Positions 7,957-17,774 are shown, counted from the stretch's first letter. The stretch is 64,000 bases of DNA from an uncultured Prevotellaceae bacterium (GCA_902776475.1 CACYQD010000004.1:124001-188000), one strand, 5' to 3'. The notes: generated from the letters alone by a model not told the origin. Made by a program: numbers and translations.

Positions 7957-9702
7957 TTACATGACTTTACCCTTTTCAGCCAACGTGTCGTAGTTGTTGT
8001 TGAGGTTGCGCCAGTCCACTTTGGTCTGAGTAGGTATCGCATTGATATATTTCTCGATATTAGTATATCCGTCGCCGTTGCAGTCGCCATTGGCATCAGC
8101 CGGGTCATTGGGATTCAAGCCATTGGCTGTTTCCCATTCATCAGGCATGCCGTCGCCGTCGGTATCGGTTCTCGGTGTCCATTCACGGTAGTCGGGATAT
8201 CCCCCCATCTGTCTGGGATCTGTGATGATGCCGTCTTTATAAGAATCATTGGGCAGTCGGCGATATTTGAAGAATCCCTGTTCGTTCTGCGATTTCGGGT
8301 GGAGTCCCCACATGTCGCCATAAGGATTGTCCTTCACCTTTTTCTCATATTTATCGACATAGTAGGCCACGCCCGTCCTCACCTCCTCGGCGATGCGCTG
8401 GTCGACGATGTCGCGGCAGGGCACAGTGGCACCGGCATTGTCGAGTACCCAGTTGAAGGCATGTTCAGCTCCCATGATTTTCACGAATGGCATCTCGAAA
8501 GGTTCATTGGAGCGCATCATGGCCATTTCCGTCTCGTCGAGGTCGCCATCCTTGTCGGCTGTCTGTATGCCACCTTTCCAGTTGTCCTTGGTGATTTCCG
8601 GGTATCCCTCCATGATATTTCCCACGGCATATACACGTCCGAACTGTTTGAAGGGGAAGAGGTTGACACTTCTGCTCTCCGCCTTGATGATGCGGTGGCC
8701 CACAGCCGTGTTTTTCGGTGTCAGCGGTCCCGGTTTGTAATAATTGTTGATGAAATTCGACATGGTGGTGTATTCTCCACCATCGGCTGTGCGATGCACC
8801 CAGTTATAGATGACATTGTTGATGAAGTTGAAGACTCCACCCCACCCGATGGATGGATTGCGCCCCGTATTGTCGGCCCACAGGTTGCGCATGAACGTCG
8901 TGTTCTCTCCGCCGATGGTGGAACCGAAGGAATGGTTCCAGGTATCGAGCGCCTTGGCCGAGATGGTGTTCTGGATGGTCACGTTGACAGTCGGTTCCTT
9001 GCGCTTGTCCTTACCGTCGCCCAAGTCGAACATGTGTCTGTAGAAAGAGATGTTCTCATCGAGTCCCCACTCACAGGAACAGTGGTCGATCATGATATTG
9101 CCCACGGGGTTTCCGCCGAAGGAGTCCTCACGGTGCCACACCAAGGTCTCACCTCTCCGGAAGCGCATGTGTCTGACGATGACATCGTGTGTATCCACCT
9201 GGAAGGACTCACCGGCAATGATGACTCCGTCGCCCGGAGCCGTCTGACCTGCGATGGTGATATAGGGAGCCCTGACATAAATCGGAGATTTCAGGTGGAT
9301 GATTCCCGACACGTTGAAGACCACGATGCGTGCGCCACCTTGTTCACAAGCCCATCTGAAGGACCCAGGTCCATCATCATTGAGGTTGGTGACGGTCAGT
9401 ACTTTTCCGCCACGGCCGCCGAAGGTGTACATACCTCCACCCTCGGCTCCCGGGAAAGCAGGTATTTTGGCCTGTCTGAGGTCATAGGGCCTTGCTGCCC
9501 AAGGCACATAAGGGCGTCCTTCCTTGGCCTCCTTGACAACGATGGGGAAAGCCACTTCCCAGGCTGAGTCACTATGAGCTTTCCAGCATTTCTCCAATGA
9601 ATCAATGAGGTGCTTGGCCTCATCGGTGAGTTGAGGGTACTGTGCGCGTGCAACAAAGCAAGCCAGCATCATCATAGCGGTGATTACAATTTTTCTCTTC
9701 AT
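7957..9702 (-). CDS. secreted pectate lyase, polysaccharide lyase family 1
   Basis: 581 residues from the ATG at 9702, chosen because it gives a classic signal peptide (MKRKIVITAMMMLACFVARAQ); an in-frame ATG at 9786 would add 28 residues without signal character. After a short helical lead, a right-handed beta-helix begins at FPGAEGGGMYTFGGRGG. Typical PL1 features follow: VTNLNDDGPGSFRWA, ITIAGQTAPGDGV, DHCSCEWGLDENIS and NLWADNTGRNPS. The C-terminus (from about residue 505) has a calcium-loop segment (DTDGDGMPDEW, DANGDCNGDGYTNIEKYI), common in Bacteroidota PL1 enzymes. It would cleave homogalacturonan by beta-elimination. It is the first gene of an operon with the FGGY kinase and the isomerase. 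Confidence 0.92.
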   Translation of the reverse strand: MKRKIVITAMMMLACFVARAQYPQLTDEAKHLIDSLEKCWKAHSDSAWEVAFPIVVKEAKEGRPYVPWAARPYDLRQAKIPAFPGAEGGGMYTFGGRGGKVLTVTNLNDDGPGSFRWACEQGGARIVVFNVSGIIHLKSPIYVRAPYITIAGQTAPGDGVIIAGESFQVDTHDVIVRHMRFRRGETLVWHREDSFGGNPVGNIMIDHCSCEWGLDENISFYRHMFDLGDGKDKRKEPTVNVTIQNTISAKALDTWNHSFGSTIGGENTTFMRNLWADNTGRNPSIGWGGVFNFINNVIYNWVHRTADGGEYTTMSNFINNYYKPGPLTPKNTAVGHRIIKAESRSVNLFPFKQFGRVYAVGNIMEGYPEITKDNWKGGIQTADKDGDLDETEMAMMRSNEPFEMPFVKIMGAEHAFNWVLDNAGATVPCRDIVDQRIAEEVRTGVAYYVDKYEKKVKDNPYGDMWGLHPKSQNEQGFFKYRRLPNDSYKDGIITDPRQMGGYPDYREWTPRTDTDGDGMPDEWETANGLNPNDPADANGDCNGDGYTNIEKYINAIPTQTKVDWRNLNNNYDTLAEKGKVM

Positions 9703-9743
9703 GTCTGTCGTGTTTGCTTTTCTTGAAATGTTTTTTGGGTCAA

Positions 9744-9761
9744 GTCCTATAATAATAGGAC
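9744..9761. promoter_or_regulatory. perfect inverted repeat in the PL1 leader
   Basis: GTCCTAT-N4-ATAGGAC, an 18-bp perfect dyad with a 4-bp spacer (AATA), 42 bp upstream of the pectate lyase start codon and within the 265-bp divergent spacer. It could be a regulator operator or a leader hairpin. No T-run follows on either side, so it is not a terminator. Confidence 0.4.
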
Positions 9762-9947
9762 GCATCAATACTGAAAATGTAGTCATCGACAGACAAAATA
9801 AATCGATGGCGGAGGCGGCGCACTTGTTAAGGAATCATAAAAAAGCCATCTTTTATTTGACAGATTCACCTTAGAAGCATCCAAATGATACAAGAATATT
9901 CTTTTTTGATTTACACATCTATTGTTTTAGGCTTGCAACCTATATAT

Positions 9948-9955
9948 TAAATTTG
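9948..9955 (+). promoter_or_regulatory. candidate -7 box (TAAATTTG) of the 10-35 kb gene run
   Basis: The sequence matches TAnnTTTG exactly, but no convincing TTTG -33 element lies 19-21 bp upstream. Transcription would begin near 9962, only about 6 nt before the ATG at 9968 but about 24 nt before the in-frame ATG at 9986. This favours the second start codon if the promoter is real. Confidence 0.35.
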
Positions 9956-9967
9956 CGATTTTATTTT

Positions 9968-10966
9968 ATGAAAGACAACAAAATCATGCGCGTCGGCGTT
10001 GTCGGTGCAGGCTGGATAGCAGAAAAGGCAGCCATCACCCTTCAGGGTTTAGAAACTTGCGAATGTCATGCCATCGCCTCCCGTTCACTGGAAAAAGCCA
10101 TGGCCTTCTCAAAGAAATGGAACATCCCGAAGGCATATGGCACCTATCAAGAACTGTATGAAGATCCTGATGTAGATATCGTGTATGTGGCGACGCCCCA
10201 CTCACACCATTACGAAGTGACTCATGATGCCTTGATGGCCAACAAACCCTGTCTGGTGGAAAAGGCATTCATGGCCAACCATGCCCAATCCGTCGCCATT
10301 GTGGAACTGGCCCGGCAGCGTGGATTGTTTCTGGCTGAAGCCATCTGGACCCGTTACCAACCCGTGGTGAGTATTGTCCGTGACCTGATCAGCAGTGGCC
10401 GCATCGGCACGCCCCGGCTCGTCACCGCCACTTTGGGCTACAGCATGGGAGAGAAGCCCCGCATCATGCGTCCCGACCTGTGTGGAGGAGCCTTGCTCGA
10501 CCTGGGAGTCTATGCCCTCAATTTCGTCCGTATGTTTTTCCCCGCCGATATCGTCAGCATTGAGAGCCAGTGTGTGAAGAGTGCCACCGGCATGGACCTC
10601 ACCAATGCCATCAGTCTGGTCTTGTCCGACGGTCTGCTCTGCAACCTCCAGTCGAGCGCCGCCTGCGTCGGTGACAATATCGGCGTCATTGCCGGCACCG
10701 ACGGCAACCTGATCATCGACAACATCAACAATCCTCAGAAAGTCACGGTGAACACCCATGACCGCGAGTTCGTCGAAGACATCCACGTACCCCAGCAGAT
10801 CACCGGCTATGAATATCAGTTCATCGCCTGTCGGGAGGCCCTTCTCAATGGTTTGAAAGAACCCCTTGAGATGCCTCATGAGGAGACGCTTTTCATCATG
10901 CGGATGATGGATGACCTCCGCCAGCGATGGGGCGTGCATTACCCCATGGACGACAAGACGTGGTAA
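9968..10966 (+). CDS. Gfo/Idh/MocA-family NAD(P)-dependent oxidoreductase
   Basis: 332 residues from the ATG at 9968; the next in-frame ATG at 9986 (MRVGVVGAGW) begins right at the Rossmann fold and is equally plausible. The dinucleotide-binding motif is GVVGAGWIAE. ATPHSHHYEV and VEKAF correspond to the EKP catalytic-lysine region (lysine kept, proline replaced). EAIWTRYQP and GGALLDLGVYAL resemble the dihydrodiol/aldose dehydrogenase branch. These enzymes oxidise or reduce sugars and sugar acids in the cytosol. It heads the long plus-strand run of glycan genes; 58 bp separate it from the GH9 gene. Confidence 0.85.
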   Translation: MKDNKIMRVGVVGAGWIAEKAAITLQGLETCECHAIASRSLEKAMAFSKKWNIPKAYGTYQELYEDPDVDIVYVATPHSHHYEVTHDALMANKPCLVEKAFMANHAQSVAIVELARQRGLFLAEAIWTRYQPVVSIVRDLISSGRIGTPRLVTATLGYSMGEKPRIMRPDLCGGALLDLGVYALNFVRMFFPADIVSIESQCVKSATGMDLTNAISLVLSDGLLCNLQSSAACVGDNIGVIAGTDGNLIIDNINNPQKVTVNTHDREFVEDIHVPQQITGYEYQFIACREALLNGLKEPLEMPHEETLFIMRMMDDLRQRWGVHYPMDDKTW

Positions 10967-11024
10967 GAGTCTGTTCCCCAAAGAGTCCCATCAAGCCACA
11001 CCTAGATCAACTATTCCAAGAATC

Positions 11025-13646
11025 ATGATTGTAAAGAAAACATTTTTATTGATCATCAGCATGATGGCAGCAGCCGCCATCCATGCTGATGATCTCCATT
11101 TGAACGAACTCGGCTATTTTGAGCGTCAAGGCGTCAACGTGCTCGTGTTCAGCAACAGTTTCAACGGCGGTTTCAACGATGAGAAGAATTCCGGCATCGA
11201 GATCATCCATCATGGTGTGCGCACCATCCAGGGAGGAGCCGTCAGACTCAACAACACCCCGGAGCAATGGGATCTCGTCCCGAAGATGACCAACCGCACC
11301 ATCGACCGAGAGAAAGGCAGTATCGAAGTAGCCATGCGCTATGATGACTACGATTTCGACAGCCGTGTGGTGGTGACATCCAAAGGCGAGGCCGTGGAGA
11401 TAGCCGTATGGCTTGACAAGCCCGTCCCCGATGCCATTGCCGGTGAAGCCGGTTTCAACCTTGAGTTTCTCCCCTCGCAATATTGGTTGAAAACCTTTAT
11501 GGTCGATGGCCGTCTGGGCCGCCTGCCCCGATATGCCACGAGTGAGACCGTCACCCGTCCCAATCAGGAGAAGCCACGCCAGTTCAAGGGCTTCAAGACC
11601 TATGACGACCGCGGCACCAACCGTTTCATCGACCCTCTGCCCATAGAGAGCGGCCATGTCATGACACTCGCCACCGACGACCCAGAGCGGATGGTCCGTA
11701 TCAGCAGCGATGATGCGGAACTGAAACTATTCGACGGCCGCATGCTGGCCCAGAATGGATGGTTTGTCCTGCGCAGCGTCCTTCCTAAAGGCAAGACCGG
11801 CAAGGTGCTGACCTGGACAGTGGAGCCCCATGCCATTCCCGGATGGATACGCAAGCCCAACATCGGTTTCTCACAGATCGGCTATATCCCCGACCAGCCG
11901 AAAGTGGCCGTGATTGAACTTGACAAAGCCGACCAGCCCCTGGGCAGTGCCAAACTGATGCGCATCAAGGGCGACGGCACGACTGAAGAAGCCTGGAGCG
12001 GCAACATCCGTCCCTGGGGCACGTATTTCAAATACAATTACGTGAAATTCGACTTCTCCGACGTGAAACAGCCTGGAGTCTATTACATCCAGTACGGCGA
12101 CACCCGCACCAACGACTTTCTCATCGACGAACATGTGTATGACAAAATCACCGATGCGACCACCGACGTCTGGGTGCCCATCCACATGAACCACATGTAT
12201 GTGAATGAAGCCTACCGCACCTGGCATGGCGAACCTTTCAAGGAAGGTTATCTCCAGGCTCCGCCGAGCGACCATTTCGACCTGCACTCCCAGGGACAGA
12301 CCACCGACACGAAATACAAGCCCTATGAGCTCATCCCGGGCTTGAACATCGGAGGTTTCTTCGATGCCGGCGACTTTGACATCGAGACCGGTTCCAACAT
12401 CAACGTCGTGCAGAACTTCATCCGCACATGGGAGTTGTTCAAGCCTCAGCGCGACGAGACCTTTGTCAGCCAGGAGCAGCGCTACGTCGACCTTCACCGT
12501 CCAGACGGTGTGGCCGACATCCTGCAATTCATTGAGCACGGCACGCTGAACCTCGTAGCCCAGGCAGAGCAGATCGGCCACATGGCCTCCACGCTCTCCA
12601 ACTCCGTGCTCGACAACTACCACCATCTGGGAGATGCCGCCAGCATCACCGACGGCAAGCATTATGACCCCAACCTGAAACCCTACGAAGTGTCGGCCGA
12701 CGGCAAGCGCAGCGGCACCCCCGATGACATGTGGGCCTTCACCACCCGCAGTCCCCAACTCGACTTCCGCGCAGCCACCATGTTTGCCGCCGCCAGCCGT
12801 GCCCTGGAAGGTTACAATGACGCTCTGGCCCAACGGGCACTCACCCAGTCGAAAAGATTGATGCAGGAAGCGACAGACCTCATGAAGCAGCGCAGCGAAC
12901 AGGAAAATGCCGCCCAGGATGACACCAACTGGCTTGAAGGCAGTGGTGATGAAGGCAACAGCAACAACAACCGGCAGCGCCGCGACCGCAACCGCCGCAA
13001 CCGCCAGCAGTTGGGCAACATGGCCACCAACCTGCAGCTCTACGGAGCCACCCATGAGAAGCAATACCTCGACAATTTCATGCAGCAGATATGGATTGCC
13101 CTTGACCGCAATGTGGCCAACAACATGCAGACCGCCCTCGACGCCATTCCCTACATGGACGAAGCCTACCGCCAGCGTCTGCGCCCCTACGTGGAGAAGT
13201 ATGAAGCCTACATCAAGCAATTCGATGAGCAGAATCCTTACGGCGTGCCCATCGGACTGGGCAACTGGGCCGGCGGCAATGCCGTGCTCAACTTCGGCAC
13301 CACGGTCTGTTTCGCCCACATCTACTATCCCGACATCGTCCCCCAAAGCGAGGTCTATCGGGTATCCAACTGGCTCTATGGTTGCCACCCCTACCACAAC
13401 TACTCGTTTGTGGCCGTGGTCGGTGCAGCCCGTCCGAAAGCCGTTTTCTACGGCAACAACCGCGCAGACTTCTCGTTCATCCCCGGCAACGTGGCTCCCG
13501 GCCTTCTCTTCCGTCAGCCCGACCATTTCGAGAACTACGATGACTGGCCATTCCTCTGGGGACAGAATGAGGGAACCATCGCCGGCAACACCCAATACAT
13601 CATCTTCGGTTCAGCGCTGAAGGGAATTATCAACCTCAAGCGATGA
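11025..13646 (+). CDS. secreted glycoside hydrolase family 9 enzyme
   Basis: 873 residues from the ATG at 11025, which begins a signal peptide (MIVKKTFLLIISMMAAAAIHA). An N-terminal region of about 250 residues is followed by a CelD_N-type Ig-like domain (FSQIGYIPDQPKVAVIEL ... DFLID). The GH9 (alpha/alpha)6 catalytic domain has the nucleophile/base region GGFFDAGDFD, PDGVADILQFIEHG, a C-terminal GCHPYHNY and the general-acid motif GQNEGTIAGN. GH9 enzymes are beta-1,4-glucanases or related exo-enzymes. An Arg/Asn-rich insertion sits near residues 643-663. The stop codon overlaps the next start as ATGA, implying translational coupling with the outer-membrane protein downstream. Confidence 0.86.
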   Translation: MIVKKTFLLIISMMAAAAIHADDLHLNELGYFERQGVNVLVFSNSFNGGFNDEKNSGIEIIHHGVRTIQGGAVRLNNTPEQWDLVPKMTNRTIDREKGSIEVAMRYDDYDFDSRVVVTSKGEAVEIAVWLDKPVPDAIAGEAGFNLEFLPSQYWLKTFMVDGRLGRLPRYATSETVTRPNQEKPRQFKGFKTYDDRGTNRFIDPLPIESGHVMTLATDDPERMVRISSDDAELKLFDGRMLAQNGWFVLRSVLPKGKTGKVLTWTVEPHAIPGWIRKPNIGFSQIGYIPDQPKVAVIELDKADQPLGSAKLMRIKGDGTTEEAWSGNIRPWGTYFKYNYVKFDFSDVKQPGVYYIQYGDTRTNDFLIDEHVYDKITDATTDVWVPIHMNHMYVNEAYRTWHGEPFKEGYLQAPPSDHFDLHSQGQTTDTKYKPYELIPGLNIGGFFDAGDFDIETGSNINVVQNFIRTWELFKPQRDETFVSQEQRYVDLHRPDGVADILQFIEHGTLNLVAQAEQIGHMASTLSNSVLDNYHHLGDAASITDGKHYDPNLKPYEVSADGKRSGTPDDMWAFTTRSPQLDFRAATMFAAASRALEGYNDALAQRALTQSKRLMQEATDLMKQRSEQENAAQDDTNWLEGSGDEGNSNNNRQRRDRNRRNRQQLGNMATNLQLYGATHEKQYLDNFMQQIWIALDRNVANNMQTALDAIPYMDEAYRQRLRPYVEKYEAYIKQFDEQNPYGVPIGLGNWAGGNAVLNFGTTVCFAHIYYPDIVPQSEVYRVSNWLYGCHPYHNYSFVAVVGAARPKAVFYGNNRADFSFIPGNVAPGLLFRQPDHFENYDDWPFLWGQNEGTIAGNTQYIIFGSALKGIINLKR

Positions 13647-16543
13647 ACAAGGAAAAAATGAGAAGAATCATCCTTTTCGTGCTGTTTTTAGCAGCCATGA
13701 CATGTGCCAATGCCCAACCCCGCGAGGACCTGACCATCAGCGGCAGTCTGACCGACGTTGATGCGAAAGAGCCTATCGAACAAGCCACCATCCAGGTGTT
13801 CTGGGCCAAGGACAGTTCGTTTGTGGGCGGCACATTGACAGACACACGCGGCAATTTCTCTATAGATGCCCCCTCCAACGGCACATTCCGGTTGCGGATT
13901 TCCTCCATCGGGTACCAGACCATCGAGCGCGAGGTGACGCTGCGGCGTAACCAGAGCATGGACCTGGGCGTCCTCTTGATGAAGCCTGAGAGCATCATGC
14001 TGAAAGAAGCCGTCGTCACCGGCCGCGCCGCACAAGTCGTGGCCCGTAAAGACACCCTCATTTTCAATCCTGAGGCCTACCGCACCCCTGAGGGCAGTGC
14101 GATTGAGGAACTGATCAAGCGCATTCCCGGTGCAGAAGTCGATGAAGACGGTAAGATCACCATCAACGGCAAGGAAGTGAAAAAGATCCTGCTCGACGGC
14201 AAGGAGTTCATGCTCGGCGATGTGGAGACAGCCCTGAAGAACCTGCCCGTCTCCATCATCCAGAACATGAAGTTCTACGACCAGCAGAGCGACCAGGCCC
14301 GTATTACCGGCATCGACGACGGAGAGAAAGAGACCGTGCTCGACTTCACCATCAAGCGAGGCATGAACCGAGGCTACATGACCAACCTCGACCTAGCCGG
14401 CGGCACCCATGACCGCTATGCCTCCCGAGGCATGGGCAGCAGTTTCACGGACAAGACCCGTTTCGTGCTGATGGGCAATCTCAACAACAAAGAGGAGAAT
14501 GCCGGTTGGTGGAACCGCCGCGGATTGAACACCAACAAGATGCTGGGCACCAACCTCAACTATGATGACGGCAAGAAATTGAAGGTAGATTTCCATGTGC
14601 GCTGGAACCACCGCAACGGCGACAACCGGAACGAGAACACCAGTGAGAATTTCTACAGTGCCTCGTCGCGGACTTTCTCCAACAGCAAGTCGGTGAACCT
14701 CACCCGCAGCAACAACTGGAACGGCAACATGCGTGTGGAGTGGAAGCCCGACACGCTGACCAATATCCTTTTCCGTGCCAACGGAAGTTACGGAACCAAT
14801 GACGGCACCACCACTTCCCAGGCTGCTACCTTCAACCAAGATCCCTATCTGTATGTGGCCGACCCACTGGCCACCGCCGAACAAATACACCCGGCGAATC
14901 CTTTGTATCCCTACATGGTGAACCACAACCAGAGTGCCAACCTGAGTTACAGCCGCAACAAAAACGCATGGGGAATGCTCCAGCTCTACCGTCGTCTGAA
15001 TGCCAAGGGCCGCCATGTCACCTTCCGTGTGGAGGGCAGCGGAGGCAACAACCAGAGTGAGAACGTGTCCAACAACGATGTGCACCTCTTCCTCGTGAAG
15101 GACCAAGCCGGCCAGGACTCCACCTACTTCACTGCCCGCTATAACACCACGCCGACCGACAACAGCGGCTATGTGGTGAGCGCCACCTACAGCGAACCAC
15201 TCTGGAAAGGAGCCCATCTGCAAGCCAACTACGAACTGCGCTACAACCAGAACAAGAGCGACCGTCAGACCTATGACTTCAGCCATGAGCCCCAGAACAT
15301 TTTTTCGGGCATCACCCCAAAGTACCGTGAATGGGACCCGTGGCTTTCTACCGTCGAAGACCATCTTGACGACTATCTCGACCGCAACCTGAGCCGTTTC
15401 TCCGAATACAAGAACTACACGCACAACATGCGTCTCACCTTGCGTCACAAGGAGGAGAAATATGACTACAATGTCGGTTTCCTCGTCCAGCCCCAGCGCT
15501 CCAACTTCATCCAGGACTACCGGGGCATCTATGTCGACACGGTGCGCAACGTCACGAACTTCACCCCCACCATCGACTTCCACTACAAATTCAGTGACCA
15601 GAACAACATCTGGGTGCACTACCGCGGAGATACCCGTCAACCCGAGATGACCCAGTTGCTCGACATCACCGATGACTCCAACCCCCTCTACATCACACAG
15701 GGCAATCCCGGTCTGAAACCGCAGTTCACCAATTCGCTGAACACCTATTACAACAATTACATCGCCCGTCACAAGCGCACGATCGTGGTCTATGCCAACT
15801 ACCGCCACACCCGCAACAGCATCTCCAACCTCGTGCGCTACAATCCGGCGACCGGCGGCAATGTCTCACGGCCTGAGAACATCAACGGCAACTGGAATGT
15901 GAACGGAGGTTTCAACTTCAACACCGCCCTTGACTCGGCTGCCCACTGGAATGTGGGCACGGAGACCCGTGCGCGCTACAACAACTATGTGAGCTACGTG
16001 GCCCAGATGCAGGCCGATGCGAAGAAGAACACCACCCGGTCGATCAACCTCACCGAGCGTTTGACCGCAGGTTTCCGCAACGACTGGCTTGAGGTGACCC
16101 TTGACGGCAGCATCAACTTCCAGCACTCCCGCAATGAGTTGCAGCCCAATGCCAACCTCGACACTTGGCAATTCAACTATGGCGGCCATTTCCTCTTGAG
16201 GCTTCCCCTTGGCATAGAGGTGAGCAGCGACCTGCGTGAGCGCAGTCGCCGCGGTTACAACGACCCCTCGATGAACACGAACGAGTTTATCTGGAACGGT
16301 CAGATATCCAAGTCCTTCCTCAAGAGCAAGACCCTCATTGTCGCCCTGAATTTCTATGACCTCCTGGGTCAGCAGAGCAACTATGAGCGATGGATCAACG
16401 CCACCAGCCGCAGCGACACTCAGTACAACAGCATCAACTCGTATGCCATGCTCCATGTGCGCTATCGTCTCAACATGTTTGGCGGCAAGGTTGACACCGA
16501 AGGCCGCTATGACAAGAAATGGGGCAACAGAGACCGCCGCTGA
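13643..16543 (+). CDS. outer-membrane beta-barrel protein, TonB-dependent-receptor-like, not SusC
   Basis: 966 residues. The signal peptide is followed by a carboxypeptidase-regulatory-like domain (about 30-115, ISGSLTDVDAKEPIEQATIQVF ... RISSIGYQTIEREV). Next comes a plug-like segment (about 125-235, LKEAVVTGRAAQ; KEVKKILLDGKEF) and a long beta-barrel rich in alternating aromatic and polar strands, asparagine and tyrosine. This matches the Bacteroidota OMP_b-brl_3 group often annotated as TonB-dependent receptor. There is no SusD partner. The start overlaps the GH9 stop by 4 bp. It may import products of the GH9 enzyme or have a structural role; transport is inferred. Confidence 0.8.
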   Translation: MNKEKMRRIILFVLFLAAMTCANAQPREDLTISGSLTDVDAKEPIEQATIQVFWAKDSSFVGGTLTDTRGNFSIDAPSNGTFRLRISSIGYQTIEREVTLRRNQSMDLGVLLMKPESIMLKEAVVTGRAAQVVARKDTLIFNPEAYRTPEGSAIEELIKRIPGAEVDEDGKITINGKEVKKILLDGKEFMLGDVETALKNLPVSIIQNMKFYDQQSDQARITGIDDGEKETVLDFTIKRGMNRGYMTNLDLAGGTHDRYASRGMGSSFTDKTRFVLMGNLNNKEENAGWWNRRGLNTNKMLGTNLNYDDGKKLKVDFHVRWNHRNGDNRNENTSENFYSASSRTFSNSKSVNLTRSNNWNGNMRVEWKPDTLTNILFRANGSYGTNDGTTTSQAATFNQDPYLYVADPLATAEQIHPANPLYPYMVNHNQSANLSYSRNKNAWGMLQLYRRLNAKGRHVTFRVEGSGGNNQSENVSNNDVHLFLVKDQAGQDSTYFTARYNTTPTDNSGYVVSATYSEPLWKGAHLQANYELRYNQNKSDRQTYDFSHEPQNIFSGITPKYREWDPWLSTVEDHLDDYLDRNLSRFSEYKNYTHNMRLTLRHKEEKYDYNVGFLVQPQRSNFIQDYRGIYVDTVRNVTNFTPTIDFHYKFSDQNNIWVHYRGDTRQPEMTQLLDITDDSNPLYITQGNPGLKPQFTNSLNTYYNNYIARHKRTIVVYANYRHTRNSISNLVRYNPATGGNVSRPENINGNWNVNGGFNFNTALDSAAHWNVGTETRARYNNYVSYVAQMQADAKKNTTRSINLTERLTAGFRNDWLEVTLDGSINFQHSRNELQPNANLDTWQFNYGGHFLLRLPLGIEVSSDLRERSRRGYNDPSMNTNEFIWNGQISKSFLKSKTLIVALNFYDLLGQQSNYERWINATSRSDTQYNSINSYAMLHVRYRLNMFGGKVDTEGRYDKKWGNRDRR

Positions 16544-16589
16544 TCCCCAGTTTCATGACATCTTATTCAAAACATAATACCAAACCAAG

Positions 16590-17774
16590 ATGAAAGATTT
16601 TAAATACTATGCACCAACAGAAGTAGTGTTCGGTGAACATTCAGAGGAGCAGGTTGCCCTTCTGACCAAGAAATACGGCGGCACGAAAGTGCTTGTCCAT
16701 TACGGTGGGCAGAGTGCTGTGAAATCCGGGTTGCTCGACAAAATCTGCCGTCTGCTCGAAGAGGGCGGCGTCGGGGTTGTCACACTGGGTGGTGTCGTCC
16801 CCAATCCCCGTTTGTCAAAAGTGCGTGAAGGCATCGACCTCTGCCATCGCGAGGGAGTGGATTTCCTTCTCGCCGTCGGCGGTGGCAGTGTCATCGACTC
16901 AGCCAAGGCGATTGCCTACGGCGTGTGCTACGAGGGAGATGTCTGGGACTTCTACCTTGGAAAGGCCGATGCCCAGCAGATGCTGCCCGTAGCCTGTGTG
17001 CTCACCATCCCCGCCGCCGGCAGTGAGATGAGTGAGGCCAGTGTGATCACCAATGAGGACGGCGACGTCAAGCTCGGCTATTCCAATGACCTGTCCCGTC
17101 CGAAATTCTCCATCATGAATCCCCGCCGCACGTTCACCCTGCCCCCTTATCAGACCGCTGCCGGTGTCACCGACATGATGATGCACACCATGGAGCGCTA
17201 CTTCACCAAGGACGATGACATGGACCTCACCACCGACCTGGCAGAGGCCGTTCTCCGCCGGATGAAGACAGCCGTTTTCTTCGTGCTGAAGGATCCTGAG
17301 GACTATCGCCACCGTGCCCAGATCATGTGGGGCGGCAGTGTGGCCCACAATGGTCTGACAGGTTGCGGCATCAGCGATGACTGGGCTACCCACCAGTTGG
17401 AGCATGAGCTCAGCGGCATGTTTGATGTGACCCATGGTGCGGGTCTGGCCGCCATCTGGCCCAGTTGGGCGCGTTATGTGCTGCACGAGAACCTGAGCCG
17501 TTTCGTGCGTTTCGCCGTCAATGTGATGGATGTTCCCAACGATTTCACCGACCCAGAGGGAACCGCCCTGAGAGGCATTGAGGCCATGGAGTGTTTCTAT
17601 CATGCCATAGGCATGCCTATCAACATCCGTGAACTCATCGGCCGTGAGATCACCGACGAGGAGATTCAGGAGATGACCCGCAAATGCAGCCGCGACAACA
17701 CCGCCACCTGCGGTTGTCTGAAAGTGCTGCATGCAGCAGACATGGAAGCAATCTATAAAATGGCACGCGGATGA
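16590..17774 (+). CDS. iron-containing alcohol dehydrogenase, YqhD/butanol dehydrogenase-like
   Basis: 394 residues, full length, cytosolic. The N-terminal nucleotide-binding domain has GGGSVIDSAKAIAYG. The C-terminal helical domain holds likely metal-site residues in DWATHQLEHELSGMFDVTHGAGLAAI, the usual two-histidine region of group III iron/zinc alcohol dehydrogenases. The N-terminus (FKYYAPTEVVFGEHSEEQVALL) is typical of the BdhA/YqhD subgroup, which reduces aldehydes with NADPH. Its stop codon overlaps the next start as ATGA. It may detoxify or reduce aldehydes formed during sugar catabolism; this role is inferred. Confidence 0.9.
   Translation: MKDFKYYAPTEVVFGEHSEEQVALLTKKYGGTKVLVHYGGQSAVKSGLLDKICRLLEEGGVGVVTLGGVVPNPRLSKVREGIDLCHREGVDFLLAVGGGSVIDSAKAIAYGVCYEGDVWDFYLGKADAQQMLPVACVLTIPAAGSEMSEASVITNEDGDVKLGYSNDLSRPKFSIMNPRRTFTLPPYQTAAGVTDMMMHTMERYFTKDDDMDLTTDLAEAVLRRMKTAVFFVLKDPEDYRHRAQIMWGGSVAHNGLTGCGISDDWATHQLEHELSGMFDVTHGAGLAAIWPSWARYVLHENLSRFVRFAVNVMDVPNDFTDPEGTALRGIEAMECFYHAIGMPINIRELIGREITDEEIQEMTRKCSRDNTATCGCLKVLHAADMEAIYKMARG

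Noticed and set aside
11871-13595. 574-codon minus-strand frame opposite GH9
   Set aside because: Val/Gly/His-rich antisense composition typical of shadow frames; the GH9 catalytic motifs are on the plus strand.
14393-15808. 471-codon minus-strand frame opposite the outer-membrane barrel
   Set aside because: Shadow frame produced by Asn/Asp/Tyr-rich barrel codons; no signal peptide or motif.
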